Below, in pieces: positions 1 to 13,607 of a stretch of DNA of 64,000 bases. Below the pieces are notes generated by a model. That model was not told where the DNA came from and did no database searches. It was given only the letters and a program-made list of their open reading frames with translations. Position numbers and translations under genes: made by a program. Location of the stretch: contig WACJ01000075.1 in the NCBI GenBank assembly GCA_008973525.1, forward strand, positions 558,001 through 622,000, written 5' to 3'. Position 1 is the stretch's first letter; every line of letters begins with the position of its first letter. Origin of the DNA: Stenopsyche tienmushanensis (taxonomy: Eukaryota > Arthropoda > Insecta > Trichoptera > Stenopsychidae).

Positions 1-1685
1 CAATAGTTACTCGGGTGAAAAGTGTTTCATATGCGGATAGACAGCAAACACTCTGAAATGCCATGGGCGCGTTGCCTCGCAATATTCCAGATAACATCAT
101 CAAACATTTAAACCTATTTATGAGCATGAGCCGTGAGAAAATATTGATTCGGGTTGTGCGAAAGCTCTGTTGTCAAAACTTTGACGCCACGATAAACATT
201 TTATGCACTCAAGTTTATGATGGGTGTCAAATTTTGATGCCTTCGACACAGATACGAGTTGACACGATCGTTTCAATGTAATAATAGCTGGCTTTATGGT
301 TTTAACAAGATGCTTACTTCAAGTAAGATCGTCAAGCTATTTGTGTTTTAAACGACACTAAAATCAAAATTCACGATAGCAAGGACCAAAATCTATAAAC
401 AAATCAATAATCATTTATCCACGACAAATATTGAGTGGTGGATGTAGTGCAACTGTAGGCAAAAACTTGTTACTTTGAATATTATTACAGAAAATCTTTG
501 ATTGATCGAGCTAGGCTCTAATTAAAATGAATTGTAGCTTTTTGATATTGAAAACATCCTTATTTTATTCCAATATGGATTGATTCACATGTATTCATAA
601 TATTTTTATATATATTATAAGTGTTAGAGCAATTAAATTTGATTGTTAAATCTTGATAAAGACACGTTTGGAAGCTGGCAATTGATTAAGCTGATGTTTA
701 TAATGTTAGCCGTTGCCATTTGGTCACGGTTATTTAAATATTTTTACTTTCTTCATTTATTGGACGTATTTAGTTATAGCCAAGTGAAATTTTCATGGTT
801 TTATATCATCAGTTCTCGTGACAAAAATAAATCTTCTACTTCCAAACTATAAACTTTCGCTCTTCATTCCTGGCCACATTTTAAGCCCTTGCTGGTCCGT
901 TACAGTGGGCGAAAGCTCTCGGGCTAATTACATCTCCCCCTGAAAATGACATCAAATTTGAGCACCATGTAATTTATACTTAAATTTCCAGAAAAAAAAG
1001 TGAACAGCTCCTAATTTGCATGCCATTGTGGAACGTCTCTCTCGCGAGAAGAACGAGCTGGAGCCGTGTAAAGTTTCTCCAGAAATAATTTTCCTTGCAT
1101 ATTTTATAAGCACTTACAATTCTGTACGCTATAGTGAAATTCGACAAATTATCCTTTTGTTTGTCTCCATTTTTGAGAGAAAGGATACTTGGAGAAATTG
1201 TTTCGAATTTATGAAGACATTTAAGTGAGACGAAAATATCTCGAGGGGGTTCTAAAAATTGTCTTCATTGGTATTCAACGCGTCGCCGAAGAATTTCGCT
1301 GCAAAGTTTGGTTGCCGAGAGCAGATTTTATACAGCATAAATAGGATGGTGGTTGCAAGCAATAACTCAGTAAAGATAAAAGCGCATTTCTACCTTATAC
1401 CAACTACTAATTTTACCCCAAGTAAAATTATATTTCCAGACCGATACGGCTTGAAAGAAGCGGAAATACATTATCGATATTCAATCGAATGCTGTGGGAA
1501 TTAGACCCTATTCAAGCTTTTAAATACTAATTTGAGATTTACTTTATACAGAGAAGAAGTATTTTTACTTAAAATAGTATTTAAATCAAATATTTCGATT
1601 CAATTAGATGTTTCACAGTACATTGAATACAAAAAAATCAATGTACACTTAAACCTTTTTTTGTGTGGTAGATGCGTTCCGAGGA
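1..1685. other. No recognisable gene
   Basis: AT-rich sequence with only short chance open frames (for example 63-281 and 1259-1504, plus strand). None shows a known motif or splice-bounded exon. Confidence 0.6.
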
Positions 1686-2206
1686 AAATCGCACAAAAAA
1701 AAGCTATGACTTACATAGAAAAAGTGAAGATGCATGGATTTTAAAACCGCATAACTTTGAAACAACTCTATTAAATGTATCCAAAATCGCACAAAAAAAG
1801 TTAATAAAAAAATAGGAAAACAATAAGGCAATTGAAAAATAACATTTTTGGTAATATTTAAAGGACGTCTTGCATCATTGGTAAAAATTTAAATATGTCC
1901 TATAACTCCGTTAGTAATTGGAATTTTAGAAATTCTTCTGGAAAATGTATTATTAAAATTCGAGGCATTGGAAAAATAATTTAAAAAAACAAATCAATTT
2001 TTTAAAAAATCTAAATCAGAATAAAGGGCGTGGTCACAGTTCAGCGATAGCAGATGCAATATTATTTACACAGTCGCAAATTGTAATTTTTTACCAAATT
2101 TCGGTTAGTGTGGATGATTTATTTCCTATTTTATCCAAAATATCTCGATACGTACTCTTTATGAAAAAACCGCATAACTTCGAAATCGCACAAAAGGGGT
2201 TTGAGT
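1686..2206 (+). mobile_element. Degenerate element, copy A of an inverted pair (partner at 41645-42325)
   Basis: Block-by-block match to the reverse complement of 41645-42325. Shared blocks include ATCGCACAAAAAA followed by GCTATGACTTACATA, AACCGCATAACTTTGAAA, AGGACGTCTTGCATCATTGG, CCAAAATATCTCGATA, and AACCGCATAACTTCGAAATC. The motif AACCGCATAACTT(T/C)GAAA lies near both ends in the same orientation, a direct subterminal repeat. The whole reads as a non-autonomous DNA element. No transposase motif survives in this copy. Confidence 0.6.
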
Positions 2207-4520
2207 GTATTATAAAAAAAAAAAAATATCTTTCTTCAGATTTCCTGGATATGTAAACTTAGATTATTAATTAATCTTTTGGGAATATTAAGTTCATCCA
2301 AGAACGAAAGCTTTAATAAAGGAGGAATCTAATACATCTGGTACCAATTTCAAAAATTGTGATTTTTTACACCTATTCTTTAATACATACTTTAGTATCA
2401 AAAAATATAAAATTTCGGATCGGGTGAATATGAAGGTGATTGCATCGAAATGAAATCGGAAATATTTTTTCCAATTTTATTTTATTTTCAAGGAATCTCT
2501 ACGATGTTGCTTAATTTGATTGGAATATCCAAAATCTGTAGCCAAATTGGTAAAATTTCTACATTTAAATTATGAACTAAGATCAACCTTTGGTGCTACA
2601 GCCTAAATTATGACCTAAAAAGTCATTACGTTTTTACGATCACTCACTGTTTCAATTATTATGAAACATCTTCTACAGAGTAACTGGATTAATACAAAAT
2701 AATAATTGATGATGCATTGTACTCAAATTAATATATGTTGAAGCATTGCCCATTAAATTTGGAGCTGAGATGTGACACAAATCATCAAGGATGATTAATT
2801 GATTTTTCCGATTTATCTTCGTAATATTTTTATATAGATCTGTTGTAATTATAGTCCTTGACATAATATATCCACGCATGCATATATAATACTCTTTAAT
2901 ATGTGGTAAATTGTTCATTTAAAATCGCCAGATCGATTTATAGGAAGCCCCATTTGAATTATTGGAACGTACCACTAATGCTTCTGGTTGCCATAATCAC
3001 ATTATTGCCTTTAGGAATCTGACTAAGCCAGAACTGAATGGAAATTTCAATGGAAATGGCTTTCATTTAATGAAATTGGTTTAAAATTGATGGTATTTAT
3101 TAGTATCAATAAAAATAGGTTTGTTAACGTCACAAAAATATAAGTTTTGCACTATTTGGATACAGAACAAATACATGCGGAAAAGTGCAGAAACTGCTTT
3201 ATGCTGGCACAATCGAGTGCATACGTGTTCTCAAAGTGCGCTTTGGCATTCTAAAAATGCATCCGCTTATTTTTACATCCGAATGCATCTTCATACATGA
3301 ATATAAAACTTGTAATAAAATTTTTCAAAGGCATTTCGAATGCGACTTCTGAATAATAATTTGGGTTGCAAGTTAGTTAGCGCGAGAAAGGGGTGCATTA
3401 TCCGGAGGTTGAAATTGGGAAAGGCGAGGAGATTCTCAATTTTCTTTCTTCCTTCCGGGGTCCTTGCCAGCCTGGCGCGTGTATAAATATAGACGTGGGA
3501 TCTCAGCAAAGAGGGAATGCCCGAGGGGCCCAAATATATTTTCGACGAAAATATGCGTCCGGGATAGCGTTGATATTTATTCTCGATGCCCAAAAATATC
3601 AGGAAATATAGATATCTTATTCAAATACGCCATTTTTGCAGGATAAACACGCCAGTATAAATATTGGACAAATGGATTTGCTCAAGTGTGCGCTTTTTGT
3701 GAGGGAAGTAATAATTTATAGGCGACGTGCTTATTGATTTAACACGCTACTTTCCGGAATATGAACTTGTTTGCTACAAAGCCTCTATATTATACATGAT
3801 AAAGTGCTTTGATTAAATAATATCTCAGAAAATATGTGATCATGTTAATAAATCAATATTTCATGGATACGCCATTATATCTGATCCCCTTAACACATGT
3901 ACATTATGTATAATATTAAATGACACAAGAGGGATTTTCAAATGTATTTCATCCCCTCAATAATCAAAAACATATAGCAATAGGTTTCAAATATTCTAAA
4001 GCTGTAACACTATAAGATATCAATGTTAATTAGAAATGTTTTTGAAATTCGATATGAAAGTCCCTCAAAAGCTTTCACAAATAATTGGTTATTGACCTCA
4101 TGTATGTACTCGTAATAATAAAATAGCAGATATTTTAATTACATCACTGAACAAAAAGCTGGAGCTTAAATTAACAAATTTAATCATAATTGAATTGAAA
4201 TGTATCATAAAATATGCAAAGCGCTGTGAATTTAAAAGAAATAAGGAATGAATTTGAATCAGTAAATATTCAAATTTCTTCTCACAAATAAAAGATTCCT
4301 TGAAATTGAAATTAGCACGATAAGATAATATTTTTCTTAAGATGACATATTCGCTATTAAATGCAAATGATCTCCGTGGGTGTGACTTTTTTAAGGTTGC
4401 AGGGTTTTAATGTCTTTTTTGTTTTCCCACAAGTAGTAGATTTCAATTCAATAAGAACCGCGTATTATTCTTCATATAATCAAAGTATTTTTGTTGTAGA
4501 TTTATTACTTTTTAACAATT
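2207..4520. other. No recognisable gene
   Basis: Mostly AT-rich. Around 3390-3610 the composition is more GC-rich and three frames stay open together, two on the plus strand and one on the minus, which usually reflects composition and not coding. No splice-bounded exon or transposon end was found. Confidence 0.5.
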
Positions 4521-4529
4521 ATGCATGCC

Positions 4530-4640
4530 TTATATATTTATATATATAAAAATGAATGTGTGTCGCGGAACGAGGGGTTTGCTAGGCATACATTCTTAAA
4601 CTGTTCATCTGATTGCGATGAAACTTTGGTAGGTTATTAA
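4530..4640 (+). repeat. Single Helitron-like minisatellite unit
   Basis: TATATATAAAAATGAATGTG followed by the 'CTGATTGCGATGAAACTTTG' block is one unit of the same family that occurs in tandem at 33271-33625 and, inverted, at 47470-47790. No 3' terminus was identified here. Confidence 0.5.
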
Positions 4641-6656
4641 GCGTGTATCCGAAAAGGTTTTTATATTAGCATAAACATTATTTATGTGCAGATTTTGTTT
4701 TGCAAGACGTTTAACGGAGTCCGCGCTACGCATGCAGCAATACACCGCGTAACTACACTACTGCGTAATATGTAATATATCTCCAATATTATCAATCGAC
4801 ACTTTAATATCTTAAAGCAAAATTGTCGCCACTTTAAATAAATTATATGCAAAATTATGGGTCATTATTATCGTTCTCGAATTGGAAAGTCCTTATTTTT
4901 ATTGTTTAAATTAGGGAATTTGAAAGGTTCGTAACGAAACCAGGTAAGGTAAACACGACTAATGGCCTCTCGCCATGACGAACCAAATGTTTCAAATACT
5001 TCTCCTCAAGATTCAGCACAATCTACTTTGATTACCTTCGCCCATTCTTTATCGTCAAAAGCTCAGCACTTAATTGAGCCCCAGTTTAACACTTGAATGC
5101 CTTAAGTACACTAAGTAAATTAGCGTTCCATCTTTGTTTATTTGTCTTCCCTCGATGGGGTCGCTGGCAGATTTTGGGAAACTGAAATTTATTGCCTCAA
5201 GTCTTCGGAAGCGGCCTTAAAAATATCGTCGTTAACAACGAGGAAACCATATAATAAATTTTCTAATACATTTTGAGTCATTATTAAAACTTCAAATAAG
5301 CTGAACTCTTCAGCAGGTCAAATGTTAGATGCCACCAATTACCAATATATGGCCACAAGCAATTTACCTTAGAAAAATGCCATTTGAATTCATATAAATT
5401 TAAAACGGACGAGCAAAGTGGTTTATTTCATTTTTTATAAAAAAATAATGAGTCTGGCTGTAAAAGCTCAGCTGTGAAATGCTGGAACCTTATGGAATTT
5501 GAATGAGAGTGAAATGGAAAAAAAATGAAATAAATACGATTTCATCCCTGGTAAAAGCCGAGGCAATGAAATAAAACATTTTATAAACTGATTTCATTGG
5601 AAAGCAAGCATTTAACGTAAAAATACATTTAATCCAAAAGCTTTAAACAACATTTTCGACTCGAATAATTTTCATCGCATCTATTAGACAACATGTATCG
5701 ACGAATACAAATTATCAACACAAAAGAACCTCCGCGAAGAATAATAAGCACTTTACGATTGTCGGAAAATACATTTGATTCATTGAAGTCTTACACGTCG
5801 ATCAATAATGCCCGACTAACGTTCATTGTATCGAACACCATTTGTTATTAGTATCGCGAAAATAAACGATTGCAATAAGAAAACAATTCGCGCTCTTCCA
5901 TCGGGATCGACCACAAAGGCGTGCCAAATGACATTAGCATTTCTTTGGGTAAAATTCAAACATCCAATCGGGTTGTAAATATGTTAAAACCGTTTTTATT
6001 AAGGGCGAGTGTGCTATCTGATGTCGTTACGTGGAATTGGACGATCTCCAAATGAGTTGGTGTAATTTGGATCGCGTTTCTCCATGACATTCAAATACCA
6101 ATTGGGTTCAAATTTGGGGCGGGGTAAATCCATTAATTTTGAAATGCAAGTCAATATTCACACACATTTGGTAGATTTTAGCCAAATTCGGGCTACATTG
6201 TATGAAACGATTTTTCTTTACTGTACCAAAAATGTATTAAAAATGTAATGAAACTTAATTATTTTGCATATGTGCTGCTTATTCATATCAAAGTTATATT
6301 GGTAGATATTCCCCAGTAAAGTGTAAAGGATTCGTTGTTATCTGCTTTAGATAAATAATCTGACGCATCATCGACGATGCTGTGATTGTGCTCTGTGCAT
6401 CAAGATTCTAACTGTAGTGCAAAACGTGCCAAGAGAAAAATATTAATACATCAAAAGTAGAAAATTGATTATTTTTGAAAAAATGTATTAAATAGAAAAT
6501 CAAATTATATTTATATTAATTATTAAATTTTGAGGGAAAAAATGGTTGTAAAAGTGTTTTGAATAAATGATATTTTTGAATAGGCCAAATATAAGATGCA
6601 CCCATACAGATTGTCGTTTTTTTAAACAAAATGTAATTTCTATCGTTAGATATAAT
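4641..6656. other. No recognisable gene
   Basis: AT-rich sequence. The downstream flank of the mariner transposase at 6657-7884 ends within 6420-6656, but I could not find a matching terminal inverted repeat. Nothing else is supported. Confidence 0.5.
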
Positions 6657-7884
6657 TTATTTCCACTTATCTGGTAACGTTTTAATGTCTCTGTCATAAA
6701 ACTTGAAGGCCTTTGAACAAAAATATGCTAAAAGTCTATTTTTTACTTCATCGTTTGTTTTGTAATTTTTCCCATCCAAATAATGTTGCATGGATCTAAA
6801 AAGATGAAAATCCGACGGAGCAATGTCAAAAGAATAAGGAGGATGTCAAATTGTCTTCCATCCAAGACAAGATTTTGCCTGGAATGGACAACAGACTAAT
6901 GGGACGATGGGGAGTTGGATCATAACCACACGAATGTGCCTTGCGTATGAAAATTGTATTGACTGTCTTCCAGCCGGTCGAGAAGTGATTGAAGCGTAGG
7001 CAAGAGTTGATTATTCTTAAGGGGATATTATCTGGACCTGGGGATTTTTTTATTTTTGAGTGTTTTTATAAATCGTGCAAGCTCCCCGGGGGAGGAATAT
7101 GGAATTTGTGTAAATAGAGGAGGGAATCGGAAGGAGCGTCGACGATATGATTTAGCGAGTTTCCTTTTCCCGATCATACTTTTAATAACACTTGTCGTTA
7201 TTTTGTATCTCCACCGCTAAACAGTCTAATTGTTCACAATAAATCATTGCATTTATTATTTGTCCAGGTTTAAGTATTTCAAAATGAACCCTTACCGTCT
7301 CACCAAACAGACAAAATATTTTTTTGTTGTTGTCAGACCGGGCTTAGGGGTCGGTTTGACAACCTGACCCTTTGATAGCCTTTGATTTTTGCATCTATAA
7401 TTAAAGTAAAGAACCCATTTATCATCTTCAGTTATTAAGTCGCTTAAAAACAGCGTTTCGGATACCATTTTTAGAAGTTCGCATGTGTTAATGTGGTCGC
7501 CCAGGTTCTCTTCGCTTAGCTCGTGCGGCACCCATCTTCCTTGTCTCCAGACCTTCCCAATTTTTTCAGATTTCTTTGAATACTCGACCATGATTATCTG
7601 AGATTGGCTGATATTTTTTCAATAGTTGCTATTAGATTACTTTCGATTTCAGCACTCAATGTGGCGGCATCTACATTACGCATTCTTCCATTTCCAAGGG
7701 AATTTTTTAAATCAAAATTTCCAGATCGAATTTTCTGAAACCAATTTTGGCATTTGCAAACACTTAAAATATCGGCCAGTACATCGCAAAAAAATTAGTT
7801 GCACGCATTTCAGTGTATTTTTTTGAGAAAATGATAAAGCATTAAATTTCAAATAAATTCTTCACTCTGAGAAAATCGATCCAT
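6657..7884 (-). pseudogene. Mariner transposase pseudogene, interrupted by LINE sequence
   Basis: Reading on the minus strand from ATG at 7884, the mariner features appear in order. There is a Phe-rich N-terminus ending in the (R)SGNFDL-like block, then WRQGRWVPHELSEENL (7292-7591 frame), ITEDDKWVLY for the first catalytic Asp region, and YCEQLDCLAVEIQNND. After a gap come HPPYSFDIAPSDFHLFRSMQ and FYDRDIKTLPDKWK before a stop at 6657. The part that should hold the HHDN catalytic motif is missing; 6868-7190 there is reverse transcriptase sequence from a LINE. Frameshifts and stops mark it as dead. Non-coding sequence just upstream (to about 7965) matches the 5' flank of the copies at 45028 and 63333, so all three are one family. 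Confidence 0.85.
6868..7190 (-). mobile_element. Non-LTR retrotransposon reverse transcriptase fragment inside the mariner
   Basis: A continuous minus-strand frame reads KKSPGPDNIPLRIINSCL and later PTPHRPISLLSIPGKIL. 'K-SPGPD-IP' and 'YRPISLLS..GK' are the first two conserved blocks of non-LTR reverse transcriptases of the Jockey/R1 type. A third piece upstream, ELARFIKTLKNKK, fits the preceding conserved helix in a shifted frame. The fragment is truncated at both ends and replaces about 100 bases of mariner sequence. Confidence 0.8.
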
Positions 7885-8363
7885 TGTAAACTGGGTTGTT
7901 TAATTTGAATTTTAAAAAGCACAAAACAAGTCTTGAAAGTGCAGCAGTCAGTCTAGCCACATCGTTGTGGGTACTCAAGGATAAAAAATAAAAGGGCCGT
8001 GGCTGAAGTCCTTTTTTTGGTAGATGAAAAATACTTCTTCGATGAAATTTTAATGGTAATCTTTCAGACAATTAGTTTCTTAAAAATATTTGAAATTGAA
8101 ACATTTTTAGGCATATTATAAAATTGCTTTACTTTTTGTGTTTAGCATGTCATTAAAAATGTTCAAACTAATTTGGAGGAAGAGGAGTAAAGAATCATTC
8201 TACCTACATGAATAAATTCACAGAATGTTAACAAATATCCATAATTCTTTGGAAAATGTTGTTCCTTCATTATTCAACGATCTTTGATGTCTTACGAGCT
8301 AAATTCGGAGAATTTTTTCTCCATAATTGCGTTACAACCATTCGTTATTATAAAATGACTTAC
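7885..8363. other. Mariner 5' flank, then unassigned sequence
   Basis: The first ~80 bases (to about 7965) contain the minus-strand block CTGCACTTTCAAGACTTGTT, shared with the flank of the mariner at 63333. The rest shows nothing I can name. Confidence 0.5.
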
Positions 8364-8431
8364 AACAAGGACAGCGGACGTCGTATAGTCGTCTCCGTAA
8401 CGACCTCCATATCCTTCGAGCCCTGGTGAAT
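8364..8431 (-). CDS. Candidate internal exon, unknown gene
   Basis: A 68-bp stretch on the minus strand lies between acceptor GGTTTGCAG and donor GTAAGT. After two bases it reads SPGLEGYGGRYGDDYTTSAV plus LV and ends in phase 0. Composition is Gly/Tyr/Asp-rich and far less AT-rich than the surroundings. I do not recognise the protein. It lies on the same strand as the receptor exons, 14 kb downstream, so it could be a late exon of that gene or belong to a neighbour. The plus strand also has a stop-free frame through this place (about 8349-8537, no ATG) that looks protein-like, so the strand is not settled. Confidence 0.3.
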
Positions 8432-10689
8432 CTGCAAACCGACCGTGAAACATACGATCATTTCCGGCTAAATTTCGCTCGAGTACTTAATAAACTTTTG
8501 CAACTTTGTCTCGGATTCGACCCAGAAAAATAACTTGTTATTATGCCTTCCAGGAATCGGAGATAAAAGCATTCGAATGTATCCTACGAGGACGCGCACA
8601 TCCTCGGTCTGGATTGATGGCTACTTTAAAAGGAGCCCACGGCGGTAGTCGCCCATAAATGAATAAGATTAAGTGAGGAATCGATATCCTTTTAATGGGG
8701 GATGGAAACTATTTACGGGAGGTATTAAACAGATTTTCATGCCGCGGCTGTCATTTTATGCCTCGTTATTGAGCAGATCAATCATCGACACAAGGGTTGT
8801 AATTCATATTCACGAGGAAAATATTTAATATGTCTCAAATATCGATTGTGTCTGTTTAAATTATTTGTAATCAATCATTGATGTTTTATCTTGAAGCTAG
8901 GATATATATGAAATATAATTGATTTTTTAATAAATAAGAAAAAAAACATATATTATGAAACTAAGGATTTTTAAACTGAGAAGTTTAGATTTAAATGTTG
9001 CTGTCATGGTTAAAAGAATATTTAACATATAAAAACTATGCTACATATAAAATAATGGACATATGGGTGCTTTATTATAAAACTTATTAGGATTTCCACG
9101 CTAATGTAGTCAATCGCTCTTTACAGATTTTCAAGTTTTAATCTCAAAATTTTGATAAATATCAAACAAGCGATCTTAAAAATTATTCTAACAAGTTGGA
9201 TTTATACATGTAAGTTATGATGAATGTATTCATAATAATTCTATATGAACGTTGAGCCTCGTATAAAATGGATTTATAACATATTACGTGATATTTTGGT
9301 TGCATCATATATTATAATACGACGAAGAAAGCCAAATTTATTTTTGCATTAAGACAATGTATCCTGGTTATATAATTTAATTTCAAACAAAATTTCCGAT
9401 TGAAGTATTTTCAAATTATTATTCGCAAGTAGTAGTTTTGCCCATTTATCAAATAAACGAATCCGGTCATGTATTAGAAATGGCCTGAATATTTGGAGAA
9501 GATATATGAAGGAATACAATAACTTAAGCAAAGTACCATAAATAAAACCACCACTTCAAAACTGTGTTCATGCAAACATCGAGCAGCATTATTATACCGA
9601 AGAGACGTGGGTCAGACCTTTTGTGGTCCACAAATGCTCTGCGGTTGCATTCGGTTAATATTTAACAATTTGAATTAAGACACTTCTTGTCCTTTGTATT
9701 ATTTCAAAAAGCAATTAGCATGTTGTAAATATTTCGTGGATTGTAATCAAATTTAATATATTTTTTGTTTAAATAAGATAACAAGTTACTTCTATCATAT
9801 TTCTACCTATTGTATTACTCTCAGATGAGAAATTTTATCGTCTAGATTTAATAACATCTACGAAAGTTGCAAAGCATCCATGTGAACTTCCTGTAATCAA
9901 GTCAAATGGATGAGTGAATTGCACGCTTGATTTGAAATGACAAGAATCTACACTAGCACTTCATACGATTCGCTATCATTGTATAAAATTCTTAGATGTG
10001 CCGAAATACGAGGAAATCTTTTGATTTTGCTTCATTTATCACATTAAAAATATTACATAAATAATATTTATTATGAGAGCCTGGTCGGTTTTCTCGTGAA
10101 AGCTCTCAACAATTGCATGGCGATTATCTAATGGTCGTCGTCCTCGACATAATTTCGCTCCTACAATAGTATAGCCAAAAGCAGGTGTGGAATGTGGTCT
10201 ATGTCATTTCTAATGGGTACCTAGTTTTGAGCTTTGCTAGTTAAACGAAATGGATAATAACTCATGATCATATCCTAATAAAAGCAATTTGAGAGCTTTC
10301 GCCAAAAAGCATTACTCCAAAAACGTATGTTAAGCCGTCCTAGTGCGACCATTATGGGGCTTAATGTTTTTTAATATGTATACACATAAATTAGACTCTA
10401 TTTCTGATAATGGACTTTCCTACAATAAATTTAAGAGCATGAGCTTAATTATATACATTTTAATTTGTATTTGATCGTTTTTATGTAAACAATATTATAC
10501 ACGTAACAATAGACTAAATTAAAGTTTATCCATGCCTATAAAATTATTATGATACAAAAATCTCATCCAATTTTGACATTATCCTTTGTGGAATCAACGT
10601 CTTATTTTCTTTTCGTCTCTCTCTTATATTTTCTTATATTTTAATGAAGACATTATTTAAGTATATTCATTAGAAAAGTAATTTCCTTC
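8432..10689. other. No recognisable gene
   Basis: A less AT-rich island continues to about 8760, without splice-bounded frames beyond the candidate exon. A small palindrome TTTGTGG-T-CCACAAA lies near 9620-9640. The remainder is AT-rich. Confidence 0.5.
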
Positions 10690-11045
10690 ATTTTACCTAA
10701 TAGTTTCCCATTTTTCTCTCCAAGTTCCTGGACGCTTTTACAAAATGGGAACGTGTATTGTCGTGGTGAAAAATTACTCCTCCTTTATTGATTAAAATAG
10801 GAAAAAATCTTTAAATTTTGATTTCTAGTTGATTTCATCCATTTAAAGTATTTTTCCAAATAATTAAAATCTAACGGATTCAGGGTTGAAAATTTTACCC
10901 CTAACAATAAAATAAAATTTATTGGCCAAATTAATAAAGGCTTGGATTCAACTATTTGAACCACCGAACTATTTGAAGAAAATAAGTTCATCTTGCTTAT
11001 AAATTTGAAAGGATATAAATATTTCTTATCGATCTTCTTAATCAT
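10690..11045 (-). pseudogene. Tc1/mariner-superfamily transposase remnant
   Basis: One minus-strand frame reads INKGGVIFHHDNTRSHFVKA, matching the catalytic 'GV-x-FHHDNARPH' block of mariner-type transposases. The preceding ~80 residues (frame 10785-11045) have the spacing of the region between the WWD and HHDN blocks but need a frameshift to connect. The downstream block with the third Asp is not recognisable. No terminal repeats were found. It does not belong to the family at 6657, 45028 and 63333 as far as I can tell. Confidence 0.5.
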
Positions 11046-13607
11046 TATTTTGATTTTCTGAACTTAACAAACATGAAAATTGAAGAAAAGGTAAGAAAAA
11101 TAATATTTATACGATAAGAGTGTTGACATTTAAAAATTTGCTGTATTTCGAATATAATGTTGTTGTATTTAAATTTAAGTGCATTTATATAGAATATCTT
11201 TAAAAAAAATCTTACAAAGAGAGTTGCAAAAGTTAGTATTTTACGCTTAGATCACAAATCAGTACAGCCGCCGTGGAAATCTTTTTAAAGCCTCCCTCGC
11301 AGTGCTTATCATTATATATGGCTATTTAGGGTTGGATTTCGTGAGAACTAACATTAGGACTGTAATAAAGTACGACTGTAGAGTTTCTAAAGTACCTTGT
11401 AAACGATAAAATTGTACGAGCATTGTTCCAATAAAGTATACACTGCTACGACCGAAGGATGTAATTAAGGGATAAATAATTAACACCCATATTTGGACTA
11501 AGTGCTGAACACTTCGCATCCGATTCTTGTTTTATAGCATCCCTTATGTATGACGTCCCGTCGGCTTTCGAAAGCTCTGTTGTATTGTGATATGTGAGAT
11601 GCACATCATTATGAATCTGAGTGTATTCCGGTGCAATTGTCATTGGCATCATATTTCGCCCATAACGACATTAAAGAAGATACTCTGAGCTTTCATAATG
11701 TGCTAGTGTAAGATGCGGAACTAATGACAATGGAAACGAGTATAATAGAACCATTAAAGGGGAATTATGTAATAAACGATAAAAATGTCATTTTTCGACA
11801 AAGGGTAAAGATTCATCTGATAAAAAAAACAATGGTGTGAATATTTTTGGAATGAGCTTTTTTATTCCTGATAGATCGGTTTTTTACTAAAGCTTGTAAT
11901 AGCTTTTTCCTCGATCCATTTGTTCGTTTTATTTATTATCTAACAGCAATACAATATACGGAATACGCAATAATGTGTGATTTTAACAGATGATTATGAA
12001 AAAAAAAACCTGAATATCTCAATAGTAACACCCTTTAATTATAAACGGTGGTGACTGGGAAATTAGATTGCAGCTAAATTAATTGATTATATTATACATG
12101 CACAAAATTGAGCGCATAAATCTGAATGGAAGAAAAATGGGAGTTAAATTGACCACTTAAATAGCAAAAAAATGATGTTTTTCTCAACTCCATTCGCTAA
12201 CCAGTTGAATTGAAACGTCAAAGCTCATTGCATATTCATTGTCCAAAGAGCTTAATTTATCAATCCGAATGGAATTCTGTAAGCGTTGAAGGTTTATGAA
12301 CCCATTGGCTTTCCAATCCATTCGTTTCATTTTTAGAAAATGAAAACCAAATAAATAAAACAAACAATCACAGTCATTCGATAACGGAGACAAAAGCTCG
12401 CAAAGCTGTATGGAAAATATCGTTCTCATTTTGACATACAATGGAACTCTTCGATATTCAATTTGTATCGATTTATTATCGGTTGAAATATTGCTATTGA
12501 TATTTTCATAGTTGAAAAAATTGGGTCACATCAGGGAGAATCATATTAAAAACACATGCTTCAGTTATAAGCGATTTCAATAGCAATGTATAATTAGTAA
12601 AATAAATTTGAATAAAAATATTTTCACGTTATTTGTGTAATAAAATTTTCGTCGAACAATTGCAGAATTATTAACTAAGCTTGATTGTCGTCAATCGCAC
12701 TAGGAACACGTATTTGCGATGAATTGTGTCTTGTAATGAAAAAAATAATGGTTTTCCATGGAACAGCTACTTGTCTGTATACCATAAACCATACTCTATA
12801 ATAGTCTACGAATCCTTAGGGATTCATTATCCTCCAGTTGTAGAAGATTGACGTAAAAAAGTTTTATTAAATATTTTATTAAACTCCATTATGAGCAAAG
12901 CACATGTACTATCGATAATCAATAAGCTCTCTGTTTTGTTAGTTCCTATCTCCTTTTTGGAAGATTTTCTTCATATGGTTTTCTATTACCTATTGCTTCA
13001 ACTGACCTTATTAATTATTTTCAGAAATAGAAAATTAGGGAAAATTAATTGTCGAGATGATCCACTTATTTGAACCTAAGATAACTGAAAGATATCAGAG
13101 CCAGTTGAAACGTGCAGTTTTTGTTCCAGATTCATTATGATGTGTCTCACACGATATTCTAGGTTAAAATATGAATAAATCCTTTAACACTTTAAATAGG
13201 TATTAAATAGGTAAACAAACTATCGTACGAAATATACTAATCTGGTTTTTACAAATATATGATTCGAAAACATTTTCTGCAGTACATGTAAAAAATAGAG
13301 GTTTTTTTTTAAACATTTGATGCAAAAAGGATTTAAAAAAAAAAGATAAATACGCAGGTCAGCGTACGAAATATCATTAAAATTTCTTTACGGAAAATAA
13401 AGAAAAACGTGGTATCCTATATAAATCCTTTGAAATTTCAAGAAATTGGAATTCGTGGTCTCGGTTTCAAGCTCATTGTCAATTGCAGTGTGGATCACGA
13501 TACACCAATTCAGGTCCATTCGTTGACACTGAATTTGAGATAAATCTTAGACTTAGAGACTTAACTTATTCTGCAATTACATAGACATCAGCAAATGATA
13601 TAGTTAA
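11046..13607. other. No recognisable gene
   Basis: AT-rich sequence. The minus-strand frames at 11446-11652 and 12184-12441 have no known motif, and I could not bound them with splice sites. Confidence 0.5.

Noticed and set aside
3291..3646. Three overlapping open frames on both strands
   Set aside because: Simultaneous openness on both strands in a GC-richer patch, no motif and no splice-bounded frame; best explained by composition.
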